Source: Qipengyuania flavescens (lineage in GTDB: Bacteria > Pseudomonadota > Alphaproteobacteria > Sphingomonadales > Sphingomonadaceae). Taken from it: 64,000 nt of DNA. Both the position numbers and the translations under genes were made by a program. Below the pieces are notes generated by a model. It was not told where the DNA came from. It saw only the letters and a list, made by a program, of their open reading frames with translations, and ran no database searches. This document shows positions 1 to 8,501 of this stretch, one piece after another. How positions within the stretch are numbered: position 1 is the stretch's first letter; every line of letters starts with the position of its first letter. Location of the stretch: the NCBI RefSeq assembly GCF_029688735.1, contig NZ_JARULD010000002.1, forward strand, positions 620,001 to 684,000, written 5' to 3'.

Positions 1-1
1 G

Positions 2-925
2 GCGGGGCTCAAGCGGAAGACCGGCCTCGCCATGCCCGCGCTGATTATCGGGGCGAACCTGCCCGACGTGGACGCGGCATGCTTCCTGTGGCTCGACGGG
101 GTGGAGCATCTCGGCTTCCGGCGCGGGATCACGCATGGTCCGCCCGCCTGGCTGCTGCTGCCGCTGGTGCTGGCGGGGCTGCTTTACGGGTTCGACCGCT
201 GGCAGGCGAAGCGCGGCACACGGCCCGCCGCACGGCTGCCGGTGAGCTTCAAATGGCTCTACCTGCTCGGCTTTATCGGCTGCCTGACGCATCCGGCGCT
301 CGACTGGCTGAACGTCTACGGCATCCGCCTGCTGGAGCCGTTCTCCAGCCGCTGGTTCTACGGCGACACGCTGTTCATCATCGACGTCTGGCTGTGGGCG
401 CTGATGGGCTTCGCGACCTGGTTCTCGCTCCGCCGCGAGAAGCGGGGCGGGGAGTGGCGACGGCCTGCGCGCGTGGCGCTGAGTGTGGCGCTGGCGTATA
501 TAGGAGTGAATGGAGCGATTACAGCTGCTATGGAAACGCGTGACGGTGATGTGGCTGGCCAGCAAGTGATCGCCAGTCCCGTTCCGTTCTGGTTTTGGGA
601 GCGAGAGATGATCCTTGGTCGTGATGGAAGATATGCCATCGTTAATCCGGCCATCGAAAGACAGGACTTGAATTTGACGAGCACTACCGAAGATGCCCAA
701 TTCATAGATTTCGTTGGCGAATGCGAAGTGCCCAATTTGCCAACTGCCGCTCCCACGGCGAACGAGCCGTCGGCTTTCCTCTTTTGGTCCCGCGCGCCAT
801 TCGCCGAGCGGGCACTCGACGGCTCAGTATTGCTGCGCGACGCACGCTTCTACGATCCGCGTGCTCGTGACCGCTTTACTGTAAAGCTGCCCGATGTGCA
901 GTGCGAGGAACTTCCCGCGCGATAG
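2..925 (+). CDS. Metal-dependent hydrolase, YdjM/DUF457 family, 5' end outside window
   Basis: Inner-membrane protein of the YdjM/DUF457 (LexA-binding, putative metal-dependent hydrolase) family. The frame is open from base 2, and residues before the first ATG at 32 (ending KTGLA) continue the family pattern, so the gene begins upstream of the window. Visible family features are an N-terminal NLPDVD, RRGITHGP and later THPALDWLN, the His/Asp motifs thought to bind metal, with hydrophobic segments between them. The last ~130 residues lack obvious membrane segments and their DNA looks visibly less GC-rich than the first half. The family's physiological substrate is not established. It ends 27 bp before the photolyase gene and may be co-transcribed with it. 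Confidence 0.75.
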   Translation, partial: AGLKRKTGLAMPALIIGANLPDVDAACFLWLDGVEHLGFRRGITHGPPAWLLLPLVLAGLLYGFDRWQAKRGTRPAARLPVSFKWLYLLGFIGCLTHPALDWLNVYGIRLLEPFSSRWFYGDTLFIIDVWLWALMGFATWFSLRREKRGGEWRRPARVALSVALAYIGVNGAITAAMETRDGDVAGQQVIASPVPFWFWEREMILGRDGRYAIVNPAIERQDLNLTSTTEDAQFIDFVGECEVPNLPTAAPTANEPSAFLFWSRAPFAERALDGSVLLRDARFYDPRARDRFTVKLPDVQCEELPAR

Positions 926-952
926 TCCCGTTGCCTCGCAAAAGGGGATTTC

Positions 953-2353
953 ATGGCTTCACCACAAATCGTCTGGCTGCGGCGCGACCTGCGCCTGAAG
1001 GACCAGCCCGCGCTCCACGCCGCCGCGCAGGCAGGGCCGGTAATCCCGGTCTATATCCTCGACGACGAGCGCGCGGGCGACCGCAAGCTGGGCGGGGCGC
1101 ATCGCTGGTGGCTGCACCATTCGCTGAAGGACCTCGCGAAAAGCTATGGCCGACGCAATGCGCAGATCGTGCTGCGCCGGGGCGACAGTGTCTCCGTGCT
1201 GCAGGGCATCGCGCAGGAAACCGGCGCGAGCGCGATCCACGCCAATCGCCATTACGAACCCTGGCACCGCGAGGCCGAGGAAGACCTGCACGACGCGCTG
1301 AAGGATAGCGAGTGCGAGCTGGTTCTGCACGACGGGAACTACCTGCTGCCCCCCGGAACGGCGCGCACCGGCGGCGGCGATCCCTACAAGATCTACACGC
1401 CCTTCATGCGGGCGGTGAAAGAGCTGCTGCCCCCGCGCGACGAGTTGCCGGAGCCGGACACGATCTCGCAGCCCTCCGACATGCCGGAAAGCGACGACCT
1501 CTCCGACTGGGAGCTGCTGCCGACCAAGCCCGATTGGGCAGGCGGCCTGCGCGATTTCTGGACCGTGGGCGAGGATGCCGCGCACGAGCGGCTCGACTGG
1601 TGGGCCGATCACGTCGGCGGCTATGACGACGGGCGCAATCTGCCGAGCGAGGATGCGACCTCCAAGATGTCCCCGCACCTCCATTGGGGCGAAATCTCGC
1701 CGGTCAGCATCTGGCACCGCATGAAGGACATGCGCTCCGACGGGTGGCAGGTCTACGAGAAGGAGCTGATCTGGCGCGATTATGCACAGAACGTCATCTG
1801 CCAGTTCCCGAAGTATCCCGAAGAAAGCTACCGCGATTACGACGAGCAGACGCTGTGGCGGAATCCCAATCGCGGGCACGTGATCCAGTCCGAACTGGAG
1901 GCGTGGCAGCAGGGGCAGACCGGCTATCCGATCGTCGATGCCGGCATGCGCCAGCTATGGCAGACCGGCTGGATGCACAATCGCGTCCGCATGATCGCGG
2001 CCAGTTTCCTCATCAAGCACCTGCTGATCGACTGGCGGCATGGCGAGCGCTGGTTCTGGGACACGCTGGTCGATGGCGACTACGCCAGCAACGGCACCAA
2101 CTGGCAGTGGGTCAGCGGCACGGGCGTCGACAGCAACATGTTCCCGCGCATCATGGCTCCGCTCAGCCAGAGCGAGAAGTTCGACGCGGCGGAGTACATT
2201 CGCGAATATGTGCCGGAACTTGCCGATCTGGACGACGAACACATCCACGACCCCGACGACGAGCACCGACCGGACGACTATCCGGAAAAGCTGATCGGCC
2301 ACAAGGAAGCCCGCGAGCGAGCGTTGCAGGCCTATCGTGACAGCAAGGACTGA
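953..2353 (+). CDS. phrB: Deoxyribodipyrimidine photo-lyase (class I CPD photolyase)
   Basis: Light-driven repair of UV-induced cyclobutane pyrimidine dimers using FAD and an antenna chromophore. The 466-residue length is normal for class I photolyases. The N-terminal Rossmann antenna domain begins with IVWLRRDLRL. The C-terminal FAD/DNA-binding half carries TGYPIVDAGMRQL, WMHNRVRM and DGDYASNGTNWQWVSGTG, which are hallmark flavin and substrate motifs. The ATG at 953 follows an AAGGGG Shine-Dalgarno sequence. The last 22 bp overlap the convergent sulfotransferase gene. A cryptochrome role cannot be excluded from sequence, but the residues look like those of an active photolyase. Confidence 0.95.
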   Translation: MASPQIVWLRRDLRLKDQPALHAAAQAGPVIPVYILDDERAGDRKLGGAHRWWLHHSLKDLAKSYGRRNAQIVLRRGDSVSVLQGIAQETGASAIHANRHYEPWHREAEEDLHDALKDSECELVLHDGNYLLPPGTARTGGGDPYKIYTPFMRAVKELLPPRDELPEPDTISQPSDMPESDDLSDWELLPTKPDWAGGLRDFWTVGEDAAHERLDWWADHVGGYDDGRNLPSEDATSKMSPHLHWGEISPVSIWHRMKDMRSDGWQVYEKELIWRDYAQNVICQFPKYPEESYRDYDEQTLWRNPNRGHVIQSELEAWQQGQTGYPIVDAGMRQLWQTGWMHNRVRMIAASFLIKHLLIDWRHGERWFWDTLVDGDYASNGTNWQWVSGTGVDSNMFPRIMAPLSQSEKFDAAEYIREYVPELADLDDEHIHDPDDEHRPDDYPEKLIGHKEARERALQAYRDSKD

Positions 2354-3015
2354 CGCTGGGTATCGAGGAAGCGCCGGGTGGCTTGCTGCACGTCGGCTAA
2401 GGTCAGTTGCGAGAAATCCATGCCCGCGGCGGCCGCGTTCATCGCATCGCGGTCGTTGACGTGCGGGAAGGGTCGATCGGGCACCGACACTCCGAGAAAC
2501 CGGCACAGCGGCTCCCACCCGTCTTTCGCCTCGAACTCCAGCAAACGATCGGTTGCGATGGTCTTGCGGACCTCGTCGCCATAGCGCTCGAAATGCCGGA
2601 TCATCGCCTGACGTTCGAGCCGCAGACCGAAGGGCGGATTGGCCAGCGCCGCCGGTGCCAGCGGCGAGCGGAGCATGAAGCGGACGTGATCCGGACTGCC
2701 GACGGTTTCCATTACGGATTCGTACCACCGTTCCGGATCGCGCCGCGTCAGGATGACCTTCGCTTGCGGGAAGCGCCGAGCGAGTGGCTTCCACAGGGCG
2801 CAGGACGGCGCATCGAGCGTGGCGTGGTAGTCCTCCCACAGCGGATCGAGCAGCGCAGGCCGTGCTCGCGCGAAGGTCCAGCGCCAGCGATGCTCGGGGT
2901 GCAGGATCAGCTCGCTCATGTGGTAGCAGCGGGCGAAGCCCAGCATTTCGAGCGCGAATTTCAGCGAGAGCGTGCCGGTACGCGGCAGAGCCGCTCCGAC
3001 GATCTGCAATGCCAT
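2332..3015 (-). CDS. Sulfotransferase family protein (Sulfotransfer_4 type)
   Basis: Predicted PAPS-dependent sulfotransferase of 227 residues; acceptor unknown. The N-terminus carries the phosphosulfate-binding loop as GAALPRTGTLSLKFALEMLG, followed by the CYHM motif typical of the Sulfotransfer_4 group. The mid-protein VILTRRDPERWYESV matches the 3'-phosphate-binding region. The frame is open to 3228, but ATG 3015 fits best: it begins MALQIVGA directly before the binding loop and is preceded by GGGGAG at good spacing. It diverges from the cyclopropane synthase gene across 71 bp and overlaps phrB by 22 bp at the 3' end. It could sulfate a lipid or a small metabolite; context does not decide. 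Confidence 0.8.
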   Translation of the reverse strand: MALQIVGAALPRTGTLSLKFALEMLGFARCYHMSELILHPEHRWRWTFARARPALLDPLWEDYHATLDAPSCALWKPLARRFPQAKVILTRRDPERWYESVMETVGSPDHVRFMLRSPLAPAALANPPFGLRLERQAMIRHFERYGDEVRKTIATDRLLEFEAKDGWEPLCRFLGVSVPDRPFPHVNDRDAMNAAAAGMDFSQLTLADVQQATRRFLDTQRQSLLSR

Positions 3016-3086
3016 CCCGCTAATCTCCCCGATGTCGGCAAAGCCGGGTCTTGCACGGTTCGCGCGCCGACTCCATAGGCCCTCGC

Positions 3087-4340
3087 ATGGCGACGCGCGT
3101 GCGACACGAAACGGACAGGGGTATCCGGTTGACCGAAGGGGCGCAGCGCTTCGCGAGGCGGCCCGGCCTGTTCGCGCGGATGGTTGCGCCGGGGGTCGAG
3201 AAGATTCTCGACAGGATCGACCGGGCACTGGTCTCCGGCACGATCCACGGCACGCTGCCTGACGGCACGCCGCGCACGCTCGGCGGCCGCGCGCCGGGGT
3301 TCGAATGCACGGTCGAGCTGCGGAGCTATAACGCGCTGCTGCGGCTGGCCAGCAATGGGTCGGTCGGCTGGTATCAGGCTTGGGAGGCGGGCGAATGGTG
3401 GAGCCCCGACCCCGTGCCGCTGTTCGCGCTGTTCATGCAGCATGCGACGCGGCTGGGGGACACGGCACGCGCGAAAGGTCCGTTCCGCCACGCGCTGAAG
3501 CTGGCCCACCTGTTCAATCGCAACACGCATGACGGCGCGCAAAAGAACATCAGCGCGCATTACGACCTCGGCAATGATTTCTACGAAGCGTGGCTCGATC
3601 CGACGATGAGCTATTCTTCCGGGTTCGACGTCACGGCGGGCGGGCTGGAGGCGGCACAGAAGCGCAAGTGGGACGCGCTGGCGTCACGCATCGGCGATGC
3701 CGCCACGGTGCTCGAGATCGGCTGCGGCTGGGGCGCGCTGGCCGACGATCTGGCGCGGCGAGGCAGTGACGTCACCGCCATCAGCCTTTCGGACGAGCAG
3801 CTCGACTGGGCGAGGGCACGCCACAGTGACGCCATCGACTTCCGCAAACAGGACTATCGCGACACGGACGGCAGCTATGACGCCATCGTGTCGGTGGAGA
3901 TGGTCGAGGCGCTGGGCCGCGAATACTGGCCCACCTTCATGGACTGCATCGCCCGCAATCTGAGACCGGGCGGGCGCGCGGCGATCCAGTATATCTCGAT
4001 CCACGACGACATTTTCGAGGATTACGCGGCGAGCGCCGACTTCATCCAGGCCTATATATTTCCCGGCGGACTGCTGATCCGCACCAGCGAATTTCGCAGA
4101 TTGGCCGAAGAGCGCGGCCTTGCATGGCAGGACCAGCACGATTTCGGGCTCGACTATGCCGAGACGTTGAGAGCGTGGCGTCAGAACTTCGATGCGGCGG
4201 CCCGCGAAAGCCGCTTGCCCGCCGGGTTCGACCGAGAATTTTGCGACCTGTGGCGGTATTACCTGATGTATTGCGAAGGCGGGTTCCGCGGTGGCGGGAT
4301 CGATGTCCACCAGGTCACGCTGGTGAAAGAGGGAGAATGA
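3087..4340 (+). CDS. Cyclopropane-fatty-acyl-phospholipid synthase family methyltransferase
   Basis: SAM-dependent methyltransferase of the CFA synthase family, 417 residues, expected to modify unsaturated acyl chains of membrane phospholipids. Visible motifs are NISAHYDLGNDFYEAWLD, TMSYSSG, the SAM loop VLEIGCGWGALADDLARRG, and SVEMVEALGREYWP, which matches the family's EMxExVG region. The C-terminal MYCEGGFRGGGIDVHQVTL is typical. The frame could start at TTG 3051, but ATG 3087 gives the usual N-terminus. The stop codon overlaps the ATG of the next gene (ATGA). Relatives with this architecture are often annotated only as class I methyltransferases, so the exact product (cyclopropane or branched methyl) is open. 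Confidence 0.9.
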   Translation: MATRVRHETDRGIRLTEGAQRFARRPGLFARMVAPGVEKILDRIDRALVSGTIHGTLPDGTPRTLGGRAPGFECTVELRSYNALLRLASNGSVGWYQAWEAGEWWSPDPVPLFALFMQHATRLGDTARAKGPFRHALKLAHLFNRNTHDGAQKNISAHYDLGNDFYEAWLDPTMSYSSGFDVTAGGLEAAQKRKWDALASRIGDAATVLEIGCGWGALADDLARRGSDVTAISLSDEQLDWARARHSDAIDFRKQDYRDTDGSYDAIVSVEMVEALGREYWPTFMDCIARNLRPGGRAAIQYISIHDDIFEDYAASADFIQAYIFPGGLLIRTSEFRRLAEERGLAWQDQHDFGLDYAETLRAWRQNFDAAARESRLPAGFDREFCDLWRYYLMYCEGGFRGGGIDVHQVTLVKEGE

Positions 4341-5530
4341 GGATGCGAGCACTTCTGGCTTCGACGCTGGCGATCGCGCTGGCGGGTTGCGCAACGGCTT
4401 ACGATAGCGATGCGCCGGTCGCGGCGGCACCGGCCGTCACGCAGAGCATGCCCGAAGAGATGGCGAGCATGGACGCGGGCGACTCGATCCTGTTCTGGGA
4501 CGATGCGCGCCGCTCGGCGGCCTTCCGCGACATGGAAGGTCTTTTTCCGGGCTTCGAAGTCGCTCCGGCGAACACACCGCGCACCCTTCGGCGAGGCCCG
4601 CCGCTGTCTCGCGACGTGCAGGTCGCCATCCGCGACTTCATGGCGAAAACGCAGGCTGCGGGCGTAATGGTCCTCGATGACGGCATCGTCCGGTTCGAGG
4701 AATACGGGCTCGGCATGATGCCAGATGACCGCTGGACCAGCTTCTCGGTCGCCAAGAGCTTCACCTCGACGCTGCTCGGCGCCGCGATTGCGGACGGCGC
4801 GATCGAGAGCGTCGATACGCCGGTGACCTCGATCATTCCGGCGCTGGCCGGCACGGCTTACGACGGCGTCACCGTCGGCCAGATCGCCACGATGACCTCG
4901 GGCGTGGCGTGGAACGAGGACTACACCGATCCTAACAGCGACGTCGCACGGATGCTTTCGGTCACACCCGTTGCGGGGGAATCGCAGGCAGTGACCTATG
5001 CGAAGACCCTCCGCCGCGAGGCCCCAGCGGGCGAGAAGTGGGTCTACAAGACGCTGGAGACCAATCTGCTCGGCCTCATCGTGGAGCAGGCGACGGGCAA
5101 GTCTCTCGCAGCCTATGCGGCGGAGAAGATCGTCGAGCCTGCCGGTTTCGAAGGCGGGCTGTTCTGGATGCAGGACCTCACCGGCGGCAATATCGGCGGC
5201 TGCTGCCTTTCGCTGCGCCTGTCGGACTATGCGCGCATGGGCCAGTTTGCGCTGGAAGGCGGCGAGGATGTGGTGCCGGACGGGTGGTTCGCCGAGGCCG
5301 GTTCGCCGCTGGTCGGCTTCCCGAACGCGCCGGGCTATGGCTATGGCTACCAGTGGTGGACCTACCCCGGGGCCTATGGCGCGCAAGGCATCTTCGGGCA
5401 GGCGATCACGATCGTGCCAGAGCACAATCTGGTCGTCGCCGTGGTGAGCAACTGGCCGACCGCGACCAGCACGGATAACCGCAACGGCTTTCGCGAAGTC
5501 GTCGGCAAAATCGCCAAGGATATCGACTGA
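4337..5530 (+). CDS. Serine hydrolase lipoprotein, beta-lactamase class C family
   Basis: Beta-lactamase-related serine hydrolase of 397 residues, probably an esterase or peptidase rather than a true beta-lactamase. The N-terminus is a lipoprotein signal ending in the lipobox LAGC, so it should be membrane-anchored and periplasmic. The catalytic SxxK appears as SFSVAKSFTSTL, a second active-site region is VYKTLETNLLGL, and a GIFGQ segment near the C-terminus takes the place of the third motif. The ATG at 4337 overlaps the upstream stop codon (ATGA); ATG 4343 is an in-frame alternative. Co-transcription with the cyclopropane-synthase-like gene suggests a membrane-lipid or envelope role, which is inference. 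Confidence 0.85.
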   Translation: MRMRALLASTLAIALAGCATAYDSDAPVAAAPAVTQSMPEEMASMDAGDSILFWDDARRSAAFRDMEGLFPGFEVAPANTPRTLRRGPPLSRDVQVAIRDFMAKTQAAGVMVLDDGIVRFEEYGLGMMPDDRWTSFSVAKSFTSTLLGAAIADGAIESVDTPVTSIIPALAGTAYDGVTVGQIATMTSGVAWNEDYTDPNSDVARMLSVTPVAGESQAVTYAKTLRREAPAGEKWVYKTLETNLLGLIVEQATGKSLAAYAAEKIVEPAGFEGGLFWMQDLTGGNIGGCCLSLRLSDYARMGQFALEGGEDVVPDGWFAEAGSPLVGFPNAPGYGYGYQWWTYPGAYGAQGIFGQAITIVPEHNLVVAVVSNWPTATSTDNRNGFREVVGKIAKDID

Positions 5531-5537
5531 ATGCAGT

Positions 5538-5567
5538 GGTGGCGGCGACCGCTAGGGCACCGCCACC
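5538..5567. terminator. Stem-loop between convergent genes
   Basis: Perfect 8-bp inverted repeat GGTGGCGG / CCGCCACC with a 14-nt loop, lying just after the serine hydrolase stop and before the convergent PilZ gene. There is no long T tract, so it may be a weak or bidirectional terminator or only an mRNA-stabilising hairpin. Confidence 0.45.
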
Positions 5568-5662
5568 GGCAACGAGCACTCAAAACACGGTTCAGGCCGG
5601 GCCCTGAGGCCGCTGCCAAAGCGTCGGTGCGGTTGCCTTCCCGAGAGGCCGGGAGCGAAGGC

Positions 5663-6010
5663 CTAGTAGGGGCGGTAGTTGCCGGCCCCGGTGTAGCGCG
5701 CGATGATGTTATCATGGACGATCGGCGAGAGCAGCTCGTTGAACGCACAGCCGACCATGCAGTTTTCCCACCACACGACCTGTGCCTGGAGCGATTCGAG
5801 GCCGGGCAGGGTCAGCCAGCACATCTGGCCTTCGTGCATGCGGTTGAGCGCCGCTGCCGAGAAGCCCGAGATCGAGAGATCGTGGATGACCGTCTGGAAT
5901 GCGCGGCCGCCCGATGCACGCAGCTGGCCGGGAATGGTCAACTTGGTGCGCGGTGCGCAGCGGTCTTCCTGAGCGGCAACCAGGTAGCGGTCCTGGGTCT
6001 GATAGGTCAT
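5663..6010 (-). CDS. PilZ domain-containing protein
   Basis: Small single-domain PilZ protein (115 residues), a predicted cyclic-di-GMP receptor. Both halves of the binding signature are visible: RCAPR (RxxxR) near residue 18 and DLSISG (DxSxxG) about 25 residues later, on an all-beta domain. The frame extends to a GTG at 6058, but ATG 6010 has a GGAAGGG Shine-Dalgarno sequence 6 nt upstream and gives the usual short N-terminus. It is a stand-alone gene with 117 bp upstream to the SDR gene on the same strand. Its regulatory target cannot be read from context; the exopolysaccharide locus 26 kb away is a possible c-di-GMP-controlled output, which is speculation. Confidence 0.85.
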   Translation of the reverse strand: MTYQTQDRYLVAAQEDRCAPRTKLTIPGQLRASGGRAFQTVIHDLSISGFSAAALNRMHEGQMCWLTLPGLESLQAQVVWWENCMVGCAFNELLSPIVHDNIIARYTGAGNYRPY

Positions 6011-6127
6011 GATGCGCCCTTCCAATACGAGAATTTCCGGCTTTCTTAACTCCCGCACGCTCGCGAGAGGAATATCCGCAGAATCTCGACTGTTCGGGTT
6101 ACGAAGTCCTGACCGCTGTTGGTTAAC

Positions 6128-6841
6128 TCATTCTTCCACGCGCTCTCGGTAGAAGCCGTCGAAATCGTTAATTTGCAGCTCGACGAGCCGATTTGCGACG
6201 ACATCGGGCGATTTGACCGTCTTCGGATCCTCGCCGGGATAGGCCTTGGCGCGCATATCCGTCCGAGTCGCGCCCGGATCGATCAGGGCGACGCGAACCT
6301 TGGAAACCTTTTCGACTTCTGCCGCATAGCATTCGAGTAGGTTGTCGAAGGCCGCCTTGGTCGAGCCATAAGCGGACCAGTAGGCGCGCGGATCGGCACC
6401 GACGCTGCTGGTGAGACCGTACACACGCCCCTCATCGGCGCGCTTCAACAAAGGGTCGAAATTCGCGAGCAGGGCCTGGGTCGCCAGCACGTTGACCGTG
6501 ATCGCTTGGCTGAACTGCTTGCCGTCGATCTGCGTAACCGGTGTGAGGGTCGGCAAATAAGCCGCTGAAATGACGAGCGCATCCAGCTTTTCCCAGCGTC
6601 CGGCAATAGCGGAGGCAAGGCGCGCGATGCCGTCGCTTTCGGCGAGATCGACCGGGGCGATCGTCGACTGGCCACCGGCGTCGTGGATCGCATCCTCTAC
6701 CGTTTCGAGGCCACGCACGTCGCGCGCGGTCAGGACGACATGCGCTCCGGCGGCGGCAAATGCCTTCGCAGTCGCGGCACCGATGCCCTTGCTAGCCCCG
6801 GTAACGAGGACGAGACGGCCGTCCAGCGGTTTGTCGGTCAT
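6128..6841 (-). CDS. SDR family NAD(P)-dependent oxidoreductase
   Basis: Short-chain dehydrogenase/reductase of 237 residues, cytoplasmic. The cofactor loop TGASKGIG is at residue ~14, and the catalytic Ser and YxxxK appear as SSVGADPRAYWSAYGSTKAA. The arginine of LTARD in the region after the second strand is compatible with NADP(H). The usual NAG motif is changed to SAAY. The start codon overlaps the purF stop codon (ATGA), so the two genes are translationally coupled. The pairing of purF with this SDR recurs in sphingomonads as I recall, but the substrate is unknown and may be unrelated to purines. Confidence 0.9.
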   Translation of the reverse strand: MTDKPLDGRLVLVTGASKGIGAATAKAFAAAGAHVVLTARDVRGLETVEDAIHDAGGQSTIAPVDLAESDGIARLASAIAGRWEKLDALVISAAYLPTLTPVTQIDGKQFSQAITVNVLATQALLANFDPLLKRADEGRVYGLTSSVGADPRAYWSAYGSTKAAFDNLLECYAAEVEKVSKVRVALIDPGATRTDMRAKAYPGEDPKTVKSPDVVANRLVELQINDFDGFYRERVEE

Positions 6842-8310
6842 TCGGCAGCCTCTACGGGAAAGGTCAGCTGTTGCTGCTTGTCCTCGCGCCGCGCAAGGTC
6901 GGTCAGCGAGGTCGGATAATCGCCGGTGAAACAGGCATCGCAGAACTGCGGGCAGCTGGAATTGCGCGGCTTCTCGCCCACCGCGCGATAGAGCCCGTCG
7001 ATCGACACGAAGGCCAGACTATCCGCCTTGATGAATTCGCGCATCGGCTCGACATCCATGCGCGCGGCAAGCAGCTTGCTGCGCTCGGGCGTATCGACGC
7101 CGTAGAAGCAGCTATGCGCCGTGGGCGGGCTGGCGACGCGGAAATGCACTTCGATCGCACCGGCATCGCGCATCATCTCGACAATCTGCATCGAGGTGGT
7201 GCCGCGCACGATGGAGTCGTCGATCAGCACGATGCGCTTGCCCTCGACCAGCGCGCGGTTGGCATTGTGCTTGCGCTTCACGCCTGCGTGCCGCGCGCCG
7301 TCGCTCGGCTGGATGAAGGTGCGCCCGACATAGTGCGAGCGGATGATGCCAAGCTCGAAGGGAATGCCCGATTCCTGCGCATAGCCGATGGCGGCGGGCA
7401 CGCCGCTGTCGGGCACGGGAATGACGAGATCGGCCTCGACCGGCTTTTCGCGAGCGAGTTCCGCCCCGATCGCCTTGCGCGCCTCGTAGATGCTGCGCCC
7501 GTCGAACACCGAGTCCGGGCGGCTGAAATAGACATGCTCGAAAATGCAGGGTCGCGGGGCATGATTGCCGAAGGGGTGGAGCGAATCGACATTGCCGTCG
7601 AAATCGACCTTGATGACCTCGCCCGGCTCGACCTGGCGGACGAATTCGGCACCTACCACGTCGAAGGCCACCGTTTCGGAGGCGAACACGGTCGCATCGC
7701 CGATCCGGCCCATCTGCAGCGGCCGGATGCCGAGCGGATCGCGGCAGGCGATCATGCCTTCGGGCGTCATCACGATCAGCGCATAGGCGCCTTCGAGCAG
7801 ACGCAGCGCGTCGATCAGCCGGTCCATGATCGTCGGATAGCGGCTGGTCGCGACGAGGTGGATGATGACTTCGGTGTCGCTGGTCGACTGGAAGATCGAT
7901 CCGCGACGAACCAGATCGTCGCGCAGCATGCCGGCGTTCGAGATATTGCCGTTGTGCGCCACGGCAAAGCCGCCGCTCGCGAGATCGGCATAGAGCGGCT
8001 GGATGTTGCGCAGGCCCGATCCGCCGGTGGTGGAATAGCGCACATGGCCCGCCGCCATCGTGCCGGGCAGCTCGGCAATCGCTTCCTGGCTGGAGAAATT
8101 CTCCGCCACATGGCCGATGCCGCGCCGGGTGAAGAATTCCGCGCCGTCGAAGCTGGTGATGCCGGCGGCTTCCTGCCCGCGATGTTGCAGGGCATGAAGG
8201 CCCAGCGCCGTGGCAGCGGCAGCATCGGTCGCATTGATTGCGCCGAACACGCCGCACTCTTCGCGCAGCTTGTCGCCATCCTCGTCATGAAACGGGTGGG
8301 TAAGGTTCAT
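6838..8310 (-). CDS. purF: Amidophosphoribosyltransferase
   Basis: First committed step of de novo purine synthesis: PRPP + glutamine to 5-phosphoribosylamine. The N-terminal Ntn glutaminase domain has its nucleophile at Cys19 (REECGVFGA), implying cleavage of an 18-residue propeptide. The C-terminal PRTase domain has the PRPP loop IVLIDDSIVRGTT. Four cysteines (RPCIFEHVYF, AHSCFYGVD, FCDACFTGDYP) match the 4Fe-4S ligands of the Bacillus-type enzyme, so this is the Fe-S form rather than the E. coli form. The length of 490 residues is normal. It lies 190 bp from the divergent lolC start and is coupled to the downstream SDR. Confidence 0.97.
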   Translation of the reverse strand: MNLTHPFHDEDGDKLREECGVFGAINATDAAAATALGLHALQHRGQEAAGITSFDGAEFFTRRGIGHVAENFSSQEAIAELPGTMAAGHVRYSTTGGSGLRNIQPLYADLASGGFAVAHNGNISNAGMLRDDLVRRGSIFQSTSDTEVIIHLVATSRYPTIMDRLIDALRLLEGAYALIVMTPEGMIACRDPLGIRPLQMGRIGDATVFASETVAFDVVGAEFVRQVEPGEVIKVDFDGNVDSLHPFGNHAPRPCIFEHVYFSRPDSVFDGRSIYEARKAIGAELAREKPVEADLVIPVPDSGVPAAIGYAQESGIPFELGIIRSHYVGRTFIQPSDGARHAGVKRKHNANRALVEGKRIVLIDDSIVRGTTSMQIVEMMRDAGAIEVHFRVASPPTAHSCFYGVDTPERSKLLAARMDVEPMREFIKADSLAFVSIDGLYRAVGEKPRNSSCPQFCDACFTGDYPTSLTDLARREDKQQQLTFPVEAAE

Positions 8311-8428
8311 CGGGGGCCTGTCCGCGCCAGCAATCGGGATGCGCGACCCAATGGCGATGTTACGGCGCGATTACAAGGCCGGTGCGACGGGTGCCGATGG
8401 AATGCGCAGGGGCTGTGACACGATTTCA

Positions 8429-8457
8429 TTGCACAGACAGCTTCGCCTGCCTAAACG
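8429..8457 (+). promoter_or_regulatory. Candidate promoter for lolC
   Basis: TTGCAC (8429-8434) and TAAACG (8452-8457) are separated by 17 bp, resembling a sigma-70 -35/-10 pair (4-5 of 6 and 3 of 6 matches). A start near 8464 would leave a leader of ~38 nt before the CTG at 8502 and would exclude the upstream GTG/ATG codons at 8382 and 8397 as translation starts. Pattern match only. Confidence 0.3.
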
Positions 8458-8501
8458 CCTCTCCACCACTCGCGAACACCCTACGACAGATAAGGGCCGG
8501 T

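Noticed and set aside
6871-8418. 515-codon ORF antisense to purF
   Set aside because: High-GC antisense frame; purF on the other strand has every conserved motif.
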